From: Duncaniella muris
GTDB lineage: Bacteria > Bacteroidota > Bacteroidia > Bacteroidales > Muribaculaceae
Assembly: GCF_003024805.1 (NCBI RefSeq)
Contig: NZ_PUEC01000015.1
Coordinates: 21,466 to 85,465, forward strand
DNA length: 64,000 bases
Direction: 5' to 3'
The stretch's first letter is position 1, and every line of letters starts with the position of its first letter. Positions 36,754 to 45,288 of the stretch are shown piece by piece. A program made the translations under genes and the position numbers. The notes under the pieces were generated by a model that was not told where the DNA came from, did not search any database, and saw nothing but the letters and a program-made list of their open reading frames with translations.

Positions 36754-38676
36754 TTACAGTTTACTGTCAATGACCTTGATCTTCTGTTCAAGGTCAGCCA
36801 GATCATCTTTCAGGCGCTGCACACGGCGCTCCATCTCGCGGAGCATCGTTCCGGCGTTTTTCGACTTGGCTGTGAGGAAGCCCATATTGTTCTCATACGT
36901 CTGCAACTCGCCCTTGCGCTGCTCATAAGCCCTCATCAGACGCTCACGCTCGCGGTAAAGACGGTTTTCGTCATTGCCGATCTCCTTGATCGAATTCTCG
37001 AACGAAGTCATGCGCGATCCGCGCTGCGAAAGGTCGAGCTTCTGATAAAGCTCATTTACCACCGCACGGTAAGCCTCATAGACAGCGTCTTTCTCGCTGA
37101 AAGGCACATGACCCACGCTCTGCCATTCGGCCTGAAGGTCTTTGACAACCTTGACAGCCTCCTCGCGGCCGAGCTCGTCGGGATTGACAGCCTTGAGCTT
37201 CTCGATGATCTCATTCTTCTGTTCGAGGTTCGCGCGCTCGGTGCGGCGTGTGCCTGAAGTATTTTTCTTTTTCTGTTCGAAGAAATAGTCACAGGCTGCA
37301 AGGAAGCGGTGCCACACCTGGTCGGAGTGCTTCTTGGCCACAGCGCCGATAGTCTTCCACTCCTTCTGCATGGCCACGAACTCATCGGCGGCCTTGCGCC
37401 ATTCGGTGCTGTCTTTCAGAGCCTCGGCGCGCTCACACAGAGCAATCTTGCGTTCGAGATTCTTTGACAGCGAATCCTTCATGGTGCGGAAAAACTCAGC
37501 CTTGGCGGCAAAGAACTTGTCGCAACTCTCGCGGAAACGGGCAAAGAGCTGATTGTTTGACTTCCGCGATGCGAAACCGATCTTCTTCCAATCTTCCTGA
37601 GCCTCGATGATCTTTTTGGTCATCTCGTCCCAGGCTGCGAAAGTTGACAGCTTGTCAAACTCGAAAGCCTCCACTCTCTGGCAGATAGCCTCCTTGGCCT
37701 CCTCGTTTTCACGCTCGCGGGCCTTGCGCTCTTCAAAAAACGCCTGATAGCGCTTGTTGATGTCGGCCGAAAGATCCTTGAAGCGGCCCCAGATCTCCTC
37801 GCGCACATCCTTGGGCACAGGACCGATGTTGCGCCACTGGTCGTGGAGCGTCTGCAGGCGGCGGAAAGCCGCTATCACATCCTCCTCGCCGCAAAGTTTC
37901 TCAGCCTCGGCCACCAGAGCCTCTTTCTCGCCAAGATTTTTCTTGAAATCATAGTCACGCAGCTCCTTGTTGATCTTAAGCTGGTCATAATATTTTTCCA
38001 CAGCGTCCTGATAGCTCTTCCAGAGATCGCCCGAAAGCGGAGCCGGCACCTCGCCTATCTCCTTGAACTCTGTCTGCAGATCGCGCACCTGCTGGAAAAA
38101 CCGGTTGGCATTGTCAACATCGGCACCCATTTCGGTGATCTTGTCAACGATAGCCTTCTTGCGGTTGTAGTTCTCCTGCTGGAGAGCCTCTACGGCCGCA
38201 CGCTGCTCGGCCTTTTTCTCCTTGACAGTCGCAAGCAGAGCCTTGAAGCCCTCCTCAGCCGGATCAGCCTGAGGCTCAAATGCCTCCGCCTGATTGCCGG
38301 CCTCAACAAAAGCCTCGCGCTGGCGGCGCTGCTCCTCGTTGCGTATGGCATAGAACTGCTGCTTAAGGCGCGACACCTCATCTGCCGCAATCTCTGAGGC
38401 CTCCTTTTCCGAAAGAAGTCTGAGGGCCTCAACAAGACCCTCTTTAGTGACCGGTTCGGCTGCCGGAACCTCTGCTGACACCGGGGCCTCGGCCTCGGCT
38501 GCGGCAACTTCGGCCACAGAGCATTCCTCCGCCGGAGCGGCCTCCTGGGCGGTCGCAGGGCATTCGGCTGTTACTGACTCGGAAATGTTCACGGATTCGG
38601 CTGCCGGAGTGGCGGCGCCGTCATTCAGGGGCTGGTTCAATGTCTCGCCGGACATCGAAGTGTCACGCAGTTCCAT
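36754..38676 (-). CDS. DUF349-repeat cytoplasmic protein
   Basis: This is a large, highly charged helical protein of 640 aa from the chosen ATG. The N-terminal 100 residues are acidic and Ala/Glu/Pro-rich and probably disordered. The rest holds about five DUF349-type repeats, each a helical unit with a conserved W-K pattern (DLWKSYQDAVEKYYDQ, DQWRNIGPVPKD, EDWKKIGFASRKSNNQLF, KEWKTIGAVAKKHSDQVWHRF, AEWQSVGHVPFSEKDAVYE). The C-terminus is a coiled coil (MLREMERRVQRLKDDLADL). The frame extends 23 codons further upstream, but MELRDTS or MSGETLN are better starts. The function of DUF349 is not established. Confidence 0.85.
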   Translation of the reverse strand: MELRDTSMSGETLNQPLNDGAATPAAESVNISESVTAECPATAQEAAPAEECSVAEVAAAEAEAPVSAEVPAAEPVTKEGLVEALRLLSEKEASEIAADEVSRLKQQFYAIRNEEQRRQREAFVEAGNQAEAFEPQADPAEEGFKALLATVKEKKAEQRAAVEALQQENYNRKKAIVDKITEMGADVDNANRFFQQVRDLQTEFKEIGEVPAPLSGDLWKSYQDAVEKYYDQLKINKELRDYDFKKNLGEKEALVAEAEKLCGEEDVIAAFRRLQTLHDQWRNIGPVPKDVREEIWGRFKDLSADINKRYQAFFEERKARERENEEAKEAICQRVEAFEFDKLSTFAAWDEMTKKIIEAQEDWKKIGFASRKSNNQLFARFRESCDKFFAAKAEFFRTMKDSLSKNLERKIALCERAEALKDSTEWRKAADEFVAMQKEWKTIGAVAKKHSDQVWHRFLAACDYFFEQKKKNTSGTRRTERANLEQKNEIIEKLKAVNPDELGREEAVKVVKDLQAEWQSVGHVPFSEKDAVYEAYRAVVNELYQKLDLSQRGSRMTSFENSIKEIGNDENRLYRERERLMRAYEQRKGELQTYENNMGFLTAKSKNAGTMLREMERRVQRLKDDLADLEQKIKVIDSKL

Positions 38677-38914
38677 AACGGGTTGGATTAATGTGAGTAA
38701 GCTCGCTGGCTTCCGGTCTGCGGCCACAGCCGCCCGGACACCCACGCGAGAGGGATTGGTACAAAGATTTAATGTGCTGATTCAAACCCCCGCAGGAGCT
38801 TCTGATCAGTTGAGTGTGCTAATTTACTGATTATTTTCTAAAATTGTAACTTTTTTTCCAAAAAACTCAATTTTTTATCCCTCGCACCCCGCAAATCCGT
38901 TTCCACGGTCCGGA

Positions 38915-39982
38915 TCATTTCAGTTCCGACTCTTTCAGATAACAGAAAGCCTTTTTCTGAAATTCCTGATTAAACAATGATTCTTTTCTGGAACTCCAGC
39001 GGCAGATCTCCTGACCGATAAGACCGACAACCATATCCTCATCATCGGTTTTCCAGTCTTTAAGAGCCGGTATATTCTGCAAGATGTAATCAACCGTTGA
39101 CAATAGTTCCAAAGAATAGTTTGAATAATAGCTGCGCAAAAACGCCATTGTCCTTTGACATATATTCTTCAGACTGTCATCTTTATAATCTTCAATGAAT
39201 CTGGAGGCCTCTTTCTCCGCATCATCAGTCAGCCAGATATAATCGAACGGACGGCTCTGCATCCCGCCCATCCCTTTCACATAACTTCCATTCATGTGAT
39301 ACAGTACATGAGCCACTTTCCCGCCTGAGTAAGGCCCGTATATATAGGGTTTGAAATCAATTCTGAAAAAGCTCTTACCCCCGAAACGCTGCATAAAATA
39401 AACCAGCTTCTCAACAGCAAAAACAGAAGCGAATTCGCCGTATCTGTTCATGTCGGCAATCATCATCAGCAGCATAGCTCTGGCCGGAGTGAGTTTCACG
39501 CGCTCTGACTTCATCCTTTCAATAATCGCCTCTGTCGGCTCATAGAGATAGATTTCACAATTGACATCAGCCAGTGATCTTTCTATCATCTGCTTTACTT
39601 GAAGCCAGTCCAGACCGCCGTTGTGTGAACCTAACGGCGGAATTGCAATCGAACGTATCCCACGGACCTCTATTTCCCGGCGAAGAGCTTTGAGTCCCAG
39701 ATCTATATAAGAGTACTCCGATGGATAACGCCAATGAGTTTTTGTCGGAAAATTTACGATCGTCTTAACGCCCTGCATCAAGGTTCCCTCCTCTGTCACA
39801 AGCATCTCGCCGACATGAAGTTCCTTGTTCTGACAGACCTTACGGTAGATGCGGTAGTTTTCCGGAAACGCTTCCCGAAACTGCAAAGCAATGCCTTTTC
39901 CCATCACTCCGACAGTATTGACCGTATTGACCAAGGCATCAGCCTCACTTTCCAACAGATTTCCTTTTACGTAATGTATCAT
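38915..39982 (-). CDS. darG: DarG: macro-domain antitoxin (DNA ADP-ribosyl glycohydrolase)
   Basis: DarG reverses DNA ADP-ribosylation made by DarT and also binds the toxin. The 355-aa protein has an N-terminal macro domain (residues 1-150) with MIHYVKGNLLESEADALVN, TVNTVGVMGKGIALQF, NFPTKTHWRYPSEY and IPPLGSHNGGLDW. The C-terminal domain (LTPARAMLLMMIADMNRYG, PYIYGPYSGGKVAHVLYHM) is the part that holds the toxin in known DarG. The ATG at 39982 overlaps the darT stop by one base (TGATG); a TTG one codon earlier is rejected. It is AT-richer than nearby core genes. It closes a three-gene unit with two DarT-type toxins upstream. Confidence 0.9.
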   Translation of the reverse strand: MIHYVKGNLLESEADALVNTVNTVGVMGKGIALQFREAFPENYRIYRKVCQNKELHVGEMLVTEEGTLMQGVKTIVNFPTKTHWRYPSEYSYIDLGLKALRREIEVRGIRSIAIPPLGSHNGGLDWLQVKQMIERSLADVNCEIYLYEPTEAIIERMKSERVKLTPARAMLLMMIADMNRYGEFASVFAVEKLVYFMQRFGGKSFFRIDFKPYIYGPYSGGKVAHVLYHMNGSYVKGMGGMQSRPFDYIWLTDDAEKEASRFIEDYKDDSLKNICQRTMAFLRSYYSNYSLELLSTVDYILQNIPALKDWKTDDEDMVVGLIGQEICRWSSRKESLFNQEFQKKAFCYLKESELK

Positions 39983-40599
39983 CAAAAATAATAATTAGGG
40001 GCCACGACAATCAGTTCTTCCGCAATTCCAAATGACTTCAGTTTCTCTTTGGCATCATCATTATAAACGATATAGCCTCTGATATAGTCAGGCGGAACAT
40101 CTCCCTTTATCAGCAATTCCGCTTCCTTTCTACGCTTCAGATCAATATCCGAGTCATTGTTCCATTGGGAAACATACACGTCGTCATAATTTATTATCTG
40201 GCAGATCTCCGGCAGACGGTCTTTCCCATAAATCTTTGTAAGAGCACTCAGAGCATGACCATCAGTAAAAAAACAATCCATCTTGTCTCTGATAAGGTCT
40301 GCAAGACGCAATACACAATAGACAATTCCGGCAGGATCCTGCCTCCGGACTCCATTATAACCGTGCTGGATAACATAGAGCATCGGAGTGCGGGGACCTA
40401 AATAAAACGAGACATAATCACGTAGATTCTTCCCTCCGACCATCAGCATTTTTCGAATATTTATCACCTGCGGATCTCCGATACTGACAAATTTTTCATC
40501 ACGCATTGAAGAATCAGCCAGTAAAAGCCCAAACTTCAGAATATGAGGAATATTGTCAATATGAGTGATGCGAAAAGCGTATTTCAATATCTTTCCCAT
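39982..40599 (-). CDS. darT: DarT: DNA ADP-ribosyltransferase toxin
   Basis: DarT (formerly DUF4433) transfers ADP-ribose from NAD onto bases of single-stranded DNA and blocks replication. The 205-aa protein has the NAD-pocket start RITHIDNIPHILKFGLL, the family block RDYVSFYLGPRTPMLY, and the catalytic glutamate region RRKEAELLIKGDVPPDYI (Glu161). The family arginine is probably Arg49 in INIRKMLM. It overlaps darG by one base and starts three bases after the stop of the upstream DarT-HD gene, so translation is very likely coupled. Whether it modifies thymidine or guanosine cannot be decided here. Confidence 0.88.
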   Translation of the reverse strand: MGKILKYAFRITHIDNIPHILKFGLLLADSSMRDEKFVSIGDPQVINIRKMLMVGGKNLRDYVSFYLGPRTPMLYVIQHGYNGVRRQDPAGIVYCVLRLADLIRDKMDCFFTDGHALSALTKIYGKDRLPEICQIINYDDVYVSQWNNDSDIDLKRRKEAELLIKGDVPPDYIRGYIVYNDDAKEKLKSFGIAEELIVVAPNYYF

Positions 40600-40602
40600 A
40601 AT

Positions 40603-41964
40603 TTACGAGAGTCGTTTAAGGTCCATGACTTCTGCCTTCAGAGCCGCTTTGTTCAATTCGATCTGTGTGGCCCATAAATCACCGATCGCCGATGTGTCGG
40701 CAAGTGCGATGGCACAGAGCATTTCAAAGTCATCCTCACCGGTCACTATACCGGCGAGCTGTTCCTTATCACGGCCCTTCCCAAGACAATCGCCTATGAT
40801 ATCATGGTAAATCACAAGCATACAGATTTCCCGGACATCCTCATCAGTCAGATTCCTGACTTCCTCTGACAGAATCCGCACCAGCATCTCCGCGGCATCG
40901 GCCGGATGATCGGTATAAGGCCGGGGCATTTTCCCATTGTCCCATCTTTTCTTCGGACCTTTCCCTATGTCATGCAGATAAGCCGCAAGCACAAGCAATG
41001 ATTTCTTTGTCTCGGAAGCCTTTTTATAATACCCCGTAGACTTCATTGCTCTGACAACTTTTTTCGTATGATCTTCCAAAAAATCATCATGCGGAGAATA
41101 ATCCTGATAAAGGCCGATTATGCCCTTTAGTTCAGGTAAAACCGAAAAATCCTCTTCAATCGCGGCAATCAGATCGGAAATCGTCTCGAACCGATACATA
41201 CCCCGCCCTCCGGACCTTTTTTTCTTTATCTTTTTCAGCGTAGTTTCGTAACTGTTTTTGAGGAACTCAGGCCCGGTTACAAGAGTCTCGTTCTTTCGGT
41301 CTCCGAAAAAAAATTTCGTGTAATAGAATTTATATCTTTCCAATGGAAAATATCCGTCAAAAAGGATCTTTGGTGCCTTTACGCCATTATCATCAAAAAT
41401 CTTCTGCACATACTTTTTCACATGCTCATTATAAACGACTATGTGGCTGATCTCACTGATATCGACTCTTGAAGCAATGAGCGCCTCCGCCATCTTCTTA
41501 TGTTTATCCTCTTCCGAATCTTGTTTCCAACTCTTACTGTCTATTATTTTCCAGTCAAGTTCGTCAAGATCAGAGGTGTCATCGAAAAACTCCGGAGCCT
41601 CGGCAGTGTTTGCCGAAGCATCCGTAAAAACAGCGTCTTCTTTTTCAAGCCTGTCTATACTGACGCAGAAATAGATTATACCTGGCTGGTCGACATTCTT
41701 CTGAATCAGTTTTGAAAGCAGCATCGGATTGATCGATGAAAAGTAGAACGGCACATAGTCATGTACCTTACCACCAGGCCCCACAGGCACATCCATCCGC
41801 GCTCTGCGCTCCTGAATGCGTTGATTGGCAATATTCTTATGCTTGATTTCTTTCTCATTCTTCAGATTGGTGCATAACAATCCGTTCTTGATTATCGAAT
41901 CAAGATTGCGAATATCCGTAAAATGGAAAATATATCTGCCTTTATGCTTATGCGGTATTGCCAT
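40603..41964 (-). CDS. DarT-like ADP-ribosyltransferase fused to an HD phosphohydrolase domain
   Basis: This is a two-domain protein of 453 aa. Residues 1-215 are a DarT (DUF4433) domain: YIFHFTDIRNLDSIIKNGLL, IQERRARMDVPVGPGGKV, HDYVPFYFSSINPMLL, and a glutamate in KMAEALIASRVDISEI (Glu160) at the place of the DarT catalytic Glu. Residues of about 290-453 are an HD domain with ligands His299, His331-Asp332 (AYLHDIGKG), His353 (DHPADAAEM), His387-Asp388 (VIYHDII) and Asp423 (ALADTSAIG). HD domains hydrolyse phosphoesters in nucleotides or cyclic nucleotides. A lysine-rich linker (TLKKIKKKRSGGRG) joins the two. It is the first gene of a triad with darT and darG, three bases apart from darT. 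The HD half could control the toxin, remove a nucleotide product, or degrade NAD-derived compounds; none of this can be read directly. Confidence 0.85.
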   Translation of the reverse strand: MAIPHKHKGRYIFHFTDIRNLDSIIKNGLLCTNLKNEKEIKHKNIANQRIQERRARMDVPVGPGGKVHDYVPFYFSSINPMLLSKLIQKNVDQPGIIYFCVSIDRLEKEDAVFTDASANTAEAPEFFDDTSDLDELDWKIIDSKSWKQDSEEDKHKKMAEALIASRVDISEISHIVVYNEHVKKYVQKIFDDNGVKAPKILFDGYFPLERYKFYYTKFFFGDRKNETLVTGPEFLKNSYETTLKKIKKKRSGGRGMYRFETISDLIAAIEEDFSVLPELKGIIGLYQDYSPHDDFLEDHTKKVVRAMKSTGYYKKASETKKSLLVLAAYLHDIGKGPKKRWDNGKMPRPYTDHPADAAEMLVRILSEEVRNLTDEDVREICMLVIYHDIIGDCLGKGRDKEQLAGIVTGEDDFEMLCAIALADTSAIGDLWATQIELNKAALKAEVMDLKRLS

Positions 41965-42018
41965 AATATTTTTTATTTTCTGCCTGGATGTTTAAGCTGA
42001 CGGTCCGCACTCCGGCTG

Positions 42019-43671
42019 TCACTCTGCTGAGGAGGCGTAGAGGCCGATCATGGTGCCGGTGAAATTGCCTGCGGTGCGGGTGCTGAGCATCGACGCGGGG
42101 AGCTCAAGCTCCATCGGAGTGAAGTCGGCCTCACCCTCGGCATAGGCAAAAGAATAGACACCCTTGCCGTCAGCCTTGATCTTCAGGCGCAGAGATGCCG
42201 CAGGATCAGTGAGAATGGCCTCTGACTCCTTGCAGACTCCACCCTTGCTGCGGCCGGTCACTCTCACCACCGTCTCGCCGTAACTGTTCTTGGTCTTTCC
42301 GAAAACTATGTTGCATTCGTCATCCTGAAAAAGCAACAGTCCGGCTATGTCGGCCGAGGTTTCGGGAGTAAATTCATCAAGGCTCACACTTACGTCAAAA
42401 GCGCTCTCCGTGGCCCACATTCCTATGGCCGACGGCGATTTCTTGTCACTGAGCGCCACCTCCGATGCCACCAGACTGAGGCTTCCGTCCTCGTTGATGC
42501 CATAGAAGGCGCTCTGCGGATTGCGGATGAAGAAGGCCACAGGCGACAAGGTTCCGTCGGCCCACAGCGTCGACTCGAATTCCTTCTGCCTACGCCCTGC
42601 AAGCACCTCGCCCGGCTCTGTGATCACGGGCTGCCCCTTCTTCCAGTTGACCGGATGGATGAAAGTCTCGCGGCCCATTATGTCATGGCCGTCAGCGCCA
42701 TACGGGCGCACTCCGAGAAACACGGCCCACCACTTCCCGTTCTTGTCTTCCACAAGATCGGCATGGCCCGCGCAGGTCACCGCGTCGGGTCTTGACGGAT
42801 CAAGATCTTTCTGCGTCAGTATCGGATTTATACGGCAGGGTCTGAAGGGGCCTTTCGGGCTGTCAGACTCGAAGATCACCTCGCGGTGGTCGGGGCCGGT
42901 GCCACCCTCGGCACACATCAGAAAATATTTTCCGTCCACATTATAAAGATGCGGACCCTCGATCCACACGGGCTTCTCGTCAATATTGACTCCTCCGTTG
43001 ACAATCACCTGCGACTCGCCTGTGACCTTGCCCGTCTGCCAGTCAAAATCATGGATATGGATGGCGCGGTGGCCCTCATAGAGCGCCTCGCCGTCGGGTG
43101 CGTCATTGTTGACTATATAGGCCTTGCCGTCACGGTCAAACAGGAAACTCGGATCTATGCCTCCCACCTCCGGAAGCCACACCGGATCGCTCCACTCGCC
43201 TTTTTTCGGATCTGTGGTTGTGACATAGAAATTGCCCCCGTTGTCCACAAGGGTGGTGATCATATAGAAAGTTCCGTTGTGGGGATTATATGAAATGTCA
43301 GGCGCGTAGATTCCGCCCGAAATCCTCAGGCTGTCAGGCAGATCGAGCTGCTCGCGGCGATTGAGCACATAACCCAGACGCTCCCAGTTGCGCAGATCGG
43401 TACTGTGCCACAGAGGCACTCCGGGATAGAACGCGAACGACGAGTTGACCATATAATAGTCATCGCCAACCCTGACCACCGACGGATCAGGATAGCATCC
43501 CGGCAGCAGCGGCGCCCAGTCGGGAGAGGCCACCTCATCGCCGTCGGGCAGAGTCACACTGTATGAAAAATCGCTGAACACGGCCACCGGGGCCTCTCGG
43601 TCGCCGTCACACGCAGCCACAGCCGCGCCGGCTAACAATACCACTGCTGTTTTCAGGAAAAATGCTTTCAT
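42019..43671 (-). CDS. GH43-family glycosidase lipoprotein
   Basis: This is a five-bladed beta-propeller glycosidase of 550 aa, likely a beta-xylosidase or alpha-L-arabinofuranosidase acting outside the cytoplasm. The lipobox is VAAC (Cys21). The catalytic triad positions of GH43 can be seen: Asp in LPGCYPDPSVVRVGDDYY, Asp in GGIDPSFLFDRDGKAY and Glu in VWIEGPHLYNVDGKYF. The C-terminal 180 residues form a concanavalin-like beta-sandwich, as in GH43 beta-xylosidases. It lies 68 bp after the FAH-like gene and 54 bp before the DarT-HD gene. It is away from the other pectin enzymes of the window. Confidence 0.9.
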   Translation of the reverse strand: MKAFFLKTAVVLLAGAAVAACDGDREAPVAVFSDFSYSVTLPDGDEVASPDWAPLLPGCYPDPSVVRVGDDYYMVNSSFAFYPGVPLWHSTDLRNWERLGYVLNRREQLDLPDSLRISGGIYAPDISYNPHNGTFYMITTLVDNGGNFYVTTTDPKKGEWSDPVWLPEVGGIDPSFLFDRDGKAYIVNNDAPDGEALYEGHRAIHIHDFDWQTGKVTGESQVIVNGGVNIDEKPVWIEGPHLYNVDGKYFLMCAEGGTGPDHREVIFESDSPKGPFRPCRINPILTQKDLDPSRPDAVTCAGHADLVEDKNGKWWAVFLGVRPYGADGHDIMGRETFIHPVNWKKGQPVITEPGEVLAGRRQKEFESTLWADGTLSPVAFFIRNPQSAFYGINEDGSLSLVASEVALSDKKSPSAIGMWATESAFDVSVSLDEFTPETSADIAGLLLFQDDECNIVFGKTKNSYGETVVRVTGRSKGGVCKESEAILTDPAASLRLKIKADGKGVYSFAYAEGEADFTPMELELPASMLSTRTAGNFTGTMIGLYASSAE

Positions 43672-43739
43672 GAGAGTATCAGGTTTTGTGTGTGGGGGGG
43701 AGGAGAAAAAGCTAATGAAAAGAGGCTAAGAGGTTGAAT

Positions 43740-44273
43740 TCAGACAAGCTTCTGGCTGAGAATCTCAACACCGTCAACCGTGAAGCCGAACCTGCCCGGT
43801 GCTTCCAGCGGCACCATAGTGTCAGCCGCAGGGAGCAGAATCAGATCGCCGATCTTTAGAGTCGTGTAACGGCTTATCATGCTGATGGCTCTGTCTATAG
43901 CCGCAGCCTGCGGGGCGAGTCTGATCTCGACACCTCCGGCAGTGACAGCCATCGGAGCCGAAGCCTTGGCGGCGGCGATCCACTGTCCGTGGACAATTCC
44001 GGAGTCCATTCCGGCTATGACCGAGGCCAGTTCAGGAGCCGACGGCAGCGTCAGGCGCATCGCGAAACTGATGCCGTCATAATAGCGCGGAGCGAACTTT
44101 TCTGAAATATTCTTGCCGAGACGGCTTATCTTGACCGCCAGGCAGATCTGCGCCTGCCATCCCTCGCCCTCCTCAGGCATGAACAGCGGACGCCCCTGGA
44201 GCACCAGCGCGGAGTCAGGGTGGAATTCAAGCCGGAGCACCGGATCGAGAGCTATGACACGGATTATCTTCAT
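43740..44273 (-). CDS. Degenerate fumarylacetoacetate-hydrolase-like protein
   Basis: This 177-aa protein is related to the C-terminal domain of fumarylacetoacetate hydrolase, shown by the block ISRLGKNISEKFAPRYYDG. True family members of this type have a metal-binding Glu-x-Glu before that block; here the place reads WQAQICLAVKISR, with Gln at both positions. The strand after it (ISFAMRLTLP) also lacks the usual DFTARD. It therefore looks like a non-catalytic relative. It starts 34 bp after rex and is probably in the same transcript. The function is unknown. Confidence 0.6.
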   Translation of the reverse strand: MKIIRVIALDPVLRLEFHPDSALVLQGRPLFMPEEGEGWQAQICLAVKISRLGKNISEKFAPRYYDGISFAMRLTLPSAPELASVIAGMDSGIVHGQWIAAAKASAPMAVTAGGVEIRLAPQAAAIDRAISMISRYTTLKIGDLILLPAADTMVPLEAPGRFGFTVDGVEILSQKLV

Positions 44274-44307
44274 GTTCTGTAGTCGAAGTAAGCTTTGGGG
44301 GGATTTA

Positions 44308-44946
44308 TCAGTCTTTGTGCCGGGGCATACGGTTATACATCACGGCCAGATGCGCATAGATCGAAGTGTTCTGCACCACCACGTCAGGCGCCGTGCGTAT
44401 GCGGAACGGGGTGAAATTCCAGAGAGCCTTTATGCCGGCGGCCACACACATCTCGGCCACCTCCGCACAGCTCTCCACCGGCACGGCGATCACGGCGATC
44501 TCAGCGCCCAACTCGCCCACACGTCGGCTCAGTTCCGACAGCGGATAGATAGGCTTGCCGTTGAGCGACCGCCCGACAACATCGGGGTTCACATCGAAAC
44601 CCGCCACAATATCAAGACCGTAGCGCGACAGACCGGAGTCGGCTATCAGAGCCGAGCCGAGACTGCCCACTCCCATCATCACCGCCTTGTGCTCGCGTCT
44701 GAAACCGAGGAAGTCATAGAGCCCCCTCTCCAGCTCCTTGACCTCATAGCCGATGCGGGTCTTGCCCTTGATGCTGAGATATGAAAGGTCTTTGGCAATC
44801 TGCGACGACTCCACGTTGAGTTCCTGCGAGATAGCAGTGGTCGAGACATACTCCACCCCCTGGGCCCTCAGGCGCGACACGCAGGCCAGATACCAGGGCA
44901 GGCGCGAGATGGCCGGTTCCGGAACATATGGTTCGTTGTTTTCCAT
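44308..44946 (-). CDS. rex: Redox-sensing transcriptional repressor Rex
   Basis: Rex represses fermentation and respiration genes and leaves DNA when NADH is high. The 212-aa protein has the N-terminal winged helix (ISRLPWYLACVSRLRAQG, TTAISQELNVESSQIAKDL) and a C-terminal Rossmann domain with the dinucleotide motif GVGSLGSAL. A long conserved stretch ending in LWNFTPFRI and a domain-swap helix at the C-terminus follow. It has a strong promoter at 45014-45045. No clear Rex operator (TTGTG-N8-CACAA) is seen in its own promoter. Confidence 0.95.
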   Translation of the reverse strand: MENNEPYVPEPAISRLPWYLACVSRLRAQGVEYVSTTAISQELNVESSQIAKDLSYLSIKGKTRIGYEVKELERGLYDFLGFRREHKAVMMGVGSLGSALIADSGLSRYGLDIVAGFDVNPDVVGRSLNGKPIYPLSELSRRVGELGAEIAVIAVPVESCAEVAEMCVAAGIKALWNFTPFRIRTAPDVVVQNTSIYAHLAVMYNRMPRHKD

Positions 44947-45013
44947 GACTTTAAGAGGGGTGTTTTAGCGTGGTTGTTAGTATGAAGATTGACACTTGGG
45001 AGACCCATCAGTC

Positions 45014-45045
45014 GCAAAAGTACAACATTTCCACCTATTATCAAA
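45014..45045 (-). promoter_or_regulatory. Promoter of rex
   Basis: On the minus strand TTTG (45042-45045) and TACTTTTGC (45014-45022) are 19 bp apart, a full consensus match. The start codon is about 68 bp downstream. Confidence 0.78.
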
Positions 45046-45288
45046 ATAATACTTTCGACTTGACAAACGGCATTTTATAAGTAACTCTTCAAAATTAAAC
45101 GATATAATGTACATTAGTATTTCCCATGGATGATCTTTTATACTCTCTGCGGATTTATTCCGGTCAGAATCAAGTTCTTCATCGGTCGTTTATGTCTATA
45201 AACTCCCTCTTCAGTCCTCAATTCCGTCTCTGAATAAATCCCGCATATAGTATAAATTAATTTTTCAGAGTTACTTATCAGCTATACA
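45023..45288. other. AT-rich intergenic region with two crossed inverted repeats
   Basis: Between the rex promoter and the end of the restriction endonuclease gene lies AT-rich DNA without a gene. Two pairs of inverted repeats occur: a 22-nt imperfect pair around AGTAACT / AGTTACT (about 45076-45096 and 45258-45279) and an exact pair GATATAATGTA / TACATTATATC (45101-45111 and 45284-45294). The pairs cross instead of nesting, so they do not form one simple hairpin. They mark the downstream border of the restriction-modification genes. Confidence 0.55.

Noticed and set aside
44947..45022. Rex operator in the rex promoter
   Set aside because: No TTGTG-N8-CACAA-like palindrome could be found.
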